From Aureimonas populi (GTDB lineage: Bacteria > Pseudomonadota > Alphaproteobacteria > Rhizobiales > Rhizobiaceae), in contig NZ_CP072611.1 in NCBI RefSeq assembly GCF_017815515.1, positions 2,604,001-2,668,000 of the forward strand: a DNA stretch of 64,000 bases, written 5' to 3'. This document shows positions 59,430 through 64,000 of this stretch, one piece after another. The notes under the pieces were generated by a model. The model did no database searches, was not told where the DNA came from, and was given only the letters and a program-made list of their open reading frames with translations. Each line of letters opens with the position of its first letter. Position 1 is the stretch's first letter. A program made the position numbers and the translations under genes.

Positions 59430-59867
59430 ATGCCGCTTCATATGATCAAGCTTTGCGTCGGCGTCGAGAGCGTCGAAGATCTCCGGGCCTGGGTCGAAAC
59501 GCGCCTTCAGGAGGCGCGGGACGCCGGGCGGCCCGCCGAACAATCGCACGTCACCCGCGTCATGCCGAAACGCGCCGCCGAGATTCTGGCCGGCGGGTCG
59601 CTCTTCTGGGTCATTCGCGGCCATGTTCAGGTGCGCCAGCGCATCCTGCGGTTCGAGCCCGTCCAGGGCGCGGACGGCATCCAGCGCTGCCGAATCGTTC
59701 TGGAGCCCGTCTTCAGCGCCACCGAATGGCAGCCGCGCCGGCCCTTCCAGGGGTGGCGCTATCTGAAGCCGGAGGAAGCGCCTGCCGATATCGACGGTGG
59801 AGAGGAGGGGGCGCTCGCCCTACCTGCGCATCTGCGGCGTGAGTTGACGGCGCTCGGCTTGCTTTAA
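59430..59867 (+). CDS. DUF1489 family protein
   Basis: A 145-residue cytosolic protein of an alphaproteobacterial family of unknown function. Diagnostic blocks are MPLHMIKLCVGVESVEDLRA, VTRVMPKRAAEILAGGSLFW, and RPFQGWRYLKPEEAPADI. ATG 59430 is preferred over GTG 59424. It is followed by a VWA protein after 15 bases. Confidence 0.88.
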   Translation: MPLHMIKLCVGVESVEDLRAWVETRLQEARDAGRPAEQSHVTRVMPKRAAEILAGGSLFWVIRGHVQVRQRILRFEPVQGADGIQRCRIVLEPVFSATEWQPRRPFQGWRYLKPEEAPADIDGGEEGALALPAHLRRELTALGLL

Positions 59868-59882
59868 GCGGTGGGAGATATC

Positions 59883-60590
59883 ATGCCCCGGCACCTTCCC
59901 GATCTGTCGCAAGACCGAGCCGTCGCCTCGTCGAGGCCGTCCGAGATCGATCGCTTCCTCAAGAAGGCCGAGGAGGCGACCGCTGTGAACGGCCGTCTGA
60001 TCTTCGCGCTGGACGCCACTTTGAGCCGCCAGCCCACCTGGGACCGCGCTTGTCGCCTGCAGGCCGAAATGTTCGGCGCGGTGAGCGAGGGGCTGAGCGT
60101 GCAGCTCGTCTATTTTCGAGGGTTCGATGAATGCCGGGCCTCGAAGTGGGTGGCGCGCCCGCAGGCCCTGCGGGACCTCATGCTGCGGATCGATTGTCGC
60201 GGCGGGCAGACGCAGATCGAGCGCATCCTCAAGCATGTGCGCGGGGAAGCGGGAAAGACGCGCGTGGGGGCGCTCGTCTTCATCGGCGATGCGGTGGAGG
60301 AAAATCCGGATAGCCTGTGCCGGATGGCCGGCGAACTCGGTGTCCTCGGCGTTCCGTGCTTCATGGTGCAGGAGGGGACCGATCGGGGCTGCGAGGCTGC
60401 CTTCCGTGAGATCGCCCGCCTTTCGCGCGGAGCCTATCTGCGGCTGGACGAGGGCTCCGCCGACGCTCTTCGCAACCTGCTGCGGGCCGTCGCCTCCTTC
60501 GCGGCCGGCGGGCTGCCCGCGCTGGAGCGAGACGCCACGCGCGAAGGCCAGCTCCTGCTGGCGCAGATGCGCGGGCAGCCGCCGCGATGA
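59883..60590 (+). CDS. VWA domain-containing protein
   Basis: A 235-residue cytosolic protein with a von Willebrand A-like fold. RLIFALDATLSRQPTWDRAC carries a degenerate MIDAS (DATLS instead of DxSxS), followed by VQLVYFRGFDECRASKWVAR, and GALVFIGDAVEENPDSLC near the second metal-site loop. It overlaps the next gene, a membrane J-domain protein, by four bases (ATGA), suggesting that the products work together. The pair is known in Rhizobiales but its role is unclear. Confidence 0.8.
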   Translation: MPRHLPDLSQDRAVASSRPSEIDRFLKKAEEATAVNGRLIFALDATLSRQPTWDRACRLQAEMFGAVSEGLSVQLVYFRGFDECRASKWVARPQALRDLMLRIDCRGGQTQIERILKHVRGEAGKTRVGALVFIGDAVEENPDSLCRMAGELGVLGVPCFMVQEGTDRGCEAAFREIARLSRGAYLRLDEGSADALRNLLRAVASFAAGGLPALERDATREGQLLLAQMRGQPPR

Positions 60591-61282
60591 TGGCACTCGG
60601 AGCGCTCGCGGCGCTCGTCTTCCTTCTCGCGGTGCTGCGCATCGTCATGGTGACGCCACCTGAAAGGCTCGCTCGCCTCCTGCGTGCGGCGGGGCCGATC
60701 GTGCTCATGCTCGCCGGTGGCGGACTGGCGCTCACCGGCCGCGCCGCCATCGGCATTCCGGTCCTCGGGCTGGGCCTTGCGGCCTGGCGCCGGCGGCGCC
60801 CGCCAGCCGCCATCGGCGGCGCATCCTCGTCCGCCCGTTCCACCGTTCGTGCAGCCCATCTCGAGATGAGCCTCGATCACGACAGCGGGGATCTGGACGG
60901 GAAGGTGCTGGCAGGGCCGTTCGCTGCCGCGTGGCTCTCCGAATTGTCGGACACGCAGCTACATGCTCTGCGCGGAGACATGCGAGACGACGCCGAAAGC
61001 CTAAGGCTTCTGGAAGCGTATCTTGACCGCCGCGCGCCCGGCTGGCGAGACGACGCGCAGACGGGAGATGGCGACGGGCTGGGAGGAGCGCCAGGCGCGG
61101 GCCCCATGACAGAGCAGCAGGCCCACGAGATCCTTGGCCTTCAGCCGGGAGCGACCACCGCGGAAATCCGCGAGGCTCATCGCCGCCTGATGAAGCGGGT
61201 GCATCCCGACCACGGCGGAACCGACTTTCTGGCCGCCCGTATCAACGAGGCGAAGGCTTTCCTGATCGACCGTCATCGCTGA
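60587..61282 (+). CDS. Membrane-anchored J-domain (DnaJ) protein
   Basis: A 231-residue co-chaperone candidate. Two hydrophobic stretches lie near the N-terminus (LAALVFLLAVLRIVMV and GPIVLMLAGGGLALTG), then a long linker, and a C-terminal J domain: AHEILGLQPGATTAEIREAH, with the HPD motif in KRVHPDHGGTDF. This is the Tim14/DjlA-like layout. It is coupled to the VWA gene upstream. A 143-base gap with no gene separates it from the convergent carboxypeptidase. Confidence 0.87.
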   Translation: MMALGALAALVFLLAVLRIVMVTPPERLARLLRAAGPIVLMLAGGGLALTGRAAIGIPVLGLGLAAWRRRRPPAAIGGASSSARSTVRAAHLEMSLDHDSGDLDGKVLAGPFAAAWLSELSDTQLHALRGDMRDDAESLRLLEAYLDRRAPGWRDDAQTGDGDGLGGAPGAGPMTEQQAHEILGLQPGATTAEIREAHRRLMKRVHPDHGGTDFLAARINEAKAFLIDRHR

Positions 61283-61425
61283 ACTGTCCCCGAACACATG
61301 AACTCAATCGAGAAGGTTGCGCCCTGCGGCGTGGCCGCCGGGCATGAAGGTGCCGTCTCCGCTCCCCGGGGAGAGCGGCGCAAAGCTGAAAAAGGATCGG
61401 CGGCTGGGCGCCGGCGGGACGGCCC

Positions 61426-62988
61426 CTAGTTGGTCGCCACCGCGTAGCAGGCGTAGGAGCTGCGCTTCAGCGCTTCGCAGGCGGCATTCGCGTCGCTCCT
61501 GCTTTCGAAGCCGGAAAAGCGGGCCCGATAAAGGGTCTGCGAGCCGGCATCGACCGTTTCCGTGTAGGGTTCGGCCGCGTCGAGCGCACCGCCCACGCGC
61601 TTGCGGGCCTCGCTGAGGATGTCGAGCGCCGTCTCCTCGAGAGGCGTCGCGGCGATCTGCACGACCCAAGGCGAGGAGGAGGAAGGCCGAACGGCGGCCT
61701 GGGCCTGGGATGCGACGGGCTCCACCGAGCCGGTGGTGCCCCGGTCAATGCCCACGCCGACCGCGGGAATGGGCGCGCGCGGCACGGGCCGGCTGGGCGC
61801 AAGGGCGTTGGCGGTCGGGATCTGCATCGGAGGCTGCGTTCCCTGGGCGGCAAGGGCGGCGCGCAGCGCGTCCCGGCCCACGAGCTGGCGACCCGAGGGG
61901 CTGCGCAGCGCGTCGTCCATCGCGCTCGCGGCCGAGGAACCGTAGGCACTGGCCACGCGCTCGTCGATGGATTCGGCCCGAAGGGTGGGAACAGGCACGC
62001 TGGCCGGCAGCACGGACGCCACCTGCGCGGCGGCCGGCGCCGAGCGCGAGGGGCTCCAGGAGGCGATCAGCGGCGCGCCGCGACCCTCGCTCGCCTGGGG
62101 CAGGTATCGTTGCAGCAGTTCCACCATATGGTCGTCGCGCGAGCGGGCCGTGCGGCCGCCCATCACCACGGCGACCAGCTTCTTGTTGCCGCGAACCACG
62201 GAGGAGGCAAGGTTGAAGCCGGAAGCGTTGATGTAGCCGGTCTTGATCCCGTCGACCCCCTGGACGCGGCCCAGGACGCGGTTGTGGTTGCCGATGGCCT
62301 GGCCCCGGAACGTGTAGGAACGCGTGGAGAAGATCTTGTAGTACTGCGGGAAGTGCTCGCGCAGCGCGATGGACAGCGTGGCCATGTCGCGCGCGGTCGT
62401 GCGCTGCTCGGGGTTCGGCAGTCCGTTCGCGTTGCGGAACGTGGTGCGCGACATGCCCAGGCTGCGGGCCTTGGCGGTCATCATCTCTGCGAACCGCGTT
62501 TCGGTTCCGCCCAAAAACTCCGCGATGACGACCGAGGCGTCATTGGCCGAACGCGTGACCAGCGAATGCATCGCCTCGTCGACCGTAATGGTCGAGCCGG
62601 TGCGCAGGCCCAGCTTGGAAGGCGGCCGGCTGGAGGCGTAGCCCGAGACGGTCATCGGCGTTTGCGGCGTGGCGCGGCCCGTCTCCAGCGCCTCGAACAT
62701 CATGTAGAGAGTCATCATCTTCGTCAGCGAAGCGGGGAAGCGCGCTTCGTCGCCGTAGCGGTTGAAGAGCACCTTGCCGTTGTTCGCATCGATGACGAAG
62801 GCCGCGTAGCGCGGGTTCGACTGCGCCGAGGCGTCGCTCGCCCCATGGACCAGAAGCGCCGTCCCGACGGCGGCCACGCTCAACGTGCGCGAAAGGATGC
62901 GAACCAGGGGCTTCAGGCGAGGAAAAGCGATCGGCACGGGCGATGACTCTCTTAGGTTCGCGTGTCGAGACTTGGTTCCAACACTCAT
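61426..62988 (-). CDS. D-alanyl-D-alanine carboxypeptidase with SPOR domain (DacF/DacA-like)
   Basis: A low-molecular-mass penicillin-binding protein that trims peptidoglycan peptides. The 520 residues start with a signal peptide ending near SDASAQ (55), then SLTK (87-90), SAN (147-149) and KTG (249-251), the three active-site motifs of the family. A long Ala/Pro-rich linker (about 310-430) leads to a C-terminal SPOR domain (WVVQIAATPLEETALDILSE, then YRARFSGFESRSDANAACEAL) that binds denuded glycan at the septum. No membrane anchor helix at the C-terminus is seen. Confidence 0.92.
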   Translation of the reverse strand: MSVGTKSRHANLRESSPVPIAFPRLKPLVRILSRTLSVAAVGTALLVHGASDASAQSNPRYAAFVIDANNGKVLFNRYGDEARFPASLTKMMTLYMMFEALETGRATPQTPMTVSGYASSRPPSKLGLRTGSTITVDEAMHSLVTRSANDASVVIAEFLGGTETRFAEMMTAKARSLGMSRTTFRNANGLPNPEQRTTARDMATLSIALREHFPQYYKIFSTRSYTFRGQAIGNHNRVLGRVQGVDGIKTGYINASGFNLASSVVRGNKKLVAVVMGGRTARSRDDHMVELLQRYLPQASEGRGAPLIASWSPSRSAPAAAQVASVLPASVPVPTLRAESIDERVASAYGSSAASAMDDALRSPSGRQLVGRDALRAALAAQGTQPPMQIPTANALAPSRPVPRAPIPAVGVGIDRGTTGSVEPVASQAQAAVRPSSSSPWVVQIAATPLEETALDILSEARKRVGGALDAAEPYTETVDAGSQTLYRARFSGFESRSDANAACEALKRSSYACYAVATN

Positions 62989-63407
62989 CGCACTGGACCC
63001 CCGAAGCCGGCTAAGCAGCTGTTCCGTCTCATCTTGAAGGGCAGACTAGGCTCTCGCCCTTACCAATCCGTTTATGGTTGCCGTTTCCTTGTCATCCGCA
63101 TGTGGCGGAACCGTAGGGGCCCGCGCCGCCAAGTACCATCTCTCCAATTTGTGAACGGGACGAGCGCCTGTCGGCGGCCTCGACGAGGCGACGCGAAAAT
63201 TGCCGGCCGTCACGCTGGAAACCTGAACGGCGCAGCATGAGCGGCCGGTGGCAGGCCAGGATGCCCCGGCAAGCCTCCCACTGGGCCGATTTTCATCTCC
63301 CCGAGCCCGGCGCGCGCCGGTAAGGCTTGTTACCGGCTGTCCGGCAACGCACATTCTTATGCGAGAGCGAGAGGCTTAAAATGCGTCACGCGATTCTTAC
63401 ATAGCGT
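62989..63407. other. Gap upstream of clpS and the carboxypeptidase, no gene recognised
   Basis: This 419-base divergent region contains no credible coding frame on either strand. It must hold the promoters of both the carboxypeptidase gene and clpS, but none is clear. A perfect 14-base palindrome, CCGGCGCGCGCCGG (63307-63320), lies about 90 bases before clpS. Confidence 0.5.
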
Positions 63408-63806
63408 ATGATGACGAAGGTGGTGGCATTGCTCGACGAAGCTCGGTCCGGGTGTCCGGAAGAGGGAGCGATCCGGCTCCAGGCGGGGAAAACCGACGGC
63501 GAGGGCACCGACAGGGGCACGTCCGTCATCACGCGCACGAGAACGAAGACGAAGCGGCCGAGCCTTTACAGGGTGCTGCTTCTGAACGACGATTACACCC
63601 CGATGGAGTTCGTCATTCACGTTCTGGAGCGCTTCTTTCAAAAAGACCGCGAAGCCGCCACGCGGATCATGCTGCATGTGCATCAACACGGTGTAGGGGA
63701 GTGCGGAGTCTACACCTATGAGGTCGCGGAGACGAAAGTCACGCAGGTCATGGATTTCGCCCGCCAGCACCAGCATCCGCTTCAATGCGTGATGGAAAAG
63801 AATTGA
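63408..63806 (+). CDS. clpS: ATP-dependent Clp protease adaptor ClpS
   Basis: ClpS brings N-degron substrates to ClpAP. The 132 residues have a disordered polar N-terminus (about 45 residues), then the core [20 protein letters not shown] with the N-degron pocket residues, [16 protein letters not shown] and [15 protein letters not shown]. The ATG at 63408 is followed directly by a second ATG. It is eight bases ahead of clpA, its partner. Confidence 0.95.
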   Translation: MMTKVVALLDEARSGCPEEGAIRLQAGKTDGEGTDRGTSVITRTRTKTKRPSLYRVLLLNDDYTPMEFVIHVLERFFQKDREAATRIMLHVHQHGVGECGVYTYEVAETKVTQVMDFARQHQHPLQCVMEKN

Positions 63807-63814
63807 GGTGAAGC

Positions 63815-64000
63815 TTGCCGACATTTTCGCAAAGCCTGGAAAAGTCGCTCCATCAGGCGCTGACCTTCGCCAATGAGCGGCATCAGGAATTCGCCACGCT
63901 CGAACACCTCCTCCTCGCGCTTCTGGAGGACAAGGACGCCTCGGCCGTGATGAAGGGGTGCAGCGTCGATCTTGACCTGCTGCGCGCGTCCCTCGTCGAC
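63815..64000 (+). CDS. clpA: ATP-dependent Clp protease ATP-binding subunit ClpA (partial)
   Basis: ClpA is the AAA+ unfoldase of ClpAP. Only the first 62 codons are in the window, running off the end. They cover the beginning of the N-terminal Clp repeat domain: PTFSQSLEKSLHQALTFANE and ATLEHLLLALLEDKDASAVM. The start is a TTG, eight bases after the clpS stop, with GAGGTG upstream. Adjacent clpS fixes the identity as ClpA rather than ClpB or ClpC. Confidence 0.9.
   Translation, partial: MPTFSQSLEKSLHQALTFANERHQEFATLEHLLLALLEDKDASAVMKGCSVDLDLLRASLVD

Noticed and set aside
62962-63240. A 92-codon frame upstream of clpS
   Set aside because: It overlaps the carboxypeptidase start on the other strand and has no motif or ribosome site.

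Overview
This window is a GC-rich, almost fully coding chromosomal segment of an alphaproteobacterium, most likely of the order Hyphomicrobiales (Rhizobiales). The evidence is gene order: nuoN-birA-rnj-DUF1467-proS-lolC-lolD, then rlmB, tRNA-Tyr, tRNA-Gly and tuf, then the rif, str, S10, spc and alpha ribosomal clusters in one run, followed by an HtrA protease, rarA, an RluA-type pseudouridine synthase, a HAD phosphatase and ATP12. Several small families typical of alphaproteobacteria (DUF1467, DUF1489, an ATP12 chaperone, short ProS, short Adk) agree. No genus is assigned.

Layout. 1-7700: end of nuoN, biotin ligase, RNase J, a small membrane protein, prolyl-tRNA synthetase, the LolC/E-LolD lipoprotein exporter and a convergent rlmB. 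7750-11220: tRNA-Tyr and tRNA-Gly, the first tuf gene, two glycan-related genes that interrupt the expected tuf/tRNA-Trp junction, and tRNA-Trp. 11240-23490: secE, nusG, rplK, rplA, rplJ, rplL, rpoB, rpoC. 23520-42780: rpsL, rpsG, fusA, second tuf, then the S10, spc and alpha operons to rplQ, including secY and adk. 42820-49700: a short-chain dehydrogenase, a tiny secreted-peptide candidate, DegP/HtrA, RarA, pseudouridine synthase, HAD phosphatase and ATP12. 49670-52560 (minus): lipB, a YaiI protein, a cytochrome b561-type protein and a molybdopterin oxidoreductase. 52700-61300: tRNA-Leu, a GreA-like protein, MgtE, a MerR regulator, a DUF1624 membrane protein, an aldo/keto reductase, a YdcF protein, DUF3253, DUF599, DUF1489 and a VWA/J-domain gene pair. 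61420-64000: a SPOR-domain D,D-carboxypeptidase (minus), clpS and the start of clpA.

The dominant theme is gene expression: RNA polymerase core subunits, about 30 ribosomal proteins, elongation factors, tRNAs, Sec translocase parts and NusG are transcribed together on the plus strand over about 34 kb. Hairpins, leaders and promoter-like sites in the few larger gaps probably set the relative levels. No phage, insertion sequence, CRISPR array or defence system was seen. The least ordinary items are two tuf genes that look identical to the base but carry their own codon style, the inserted glycosyltransferase-like pair, a palindromic repeat inside the spc operon, and a possible minus-strand small RNA upstream of proS.
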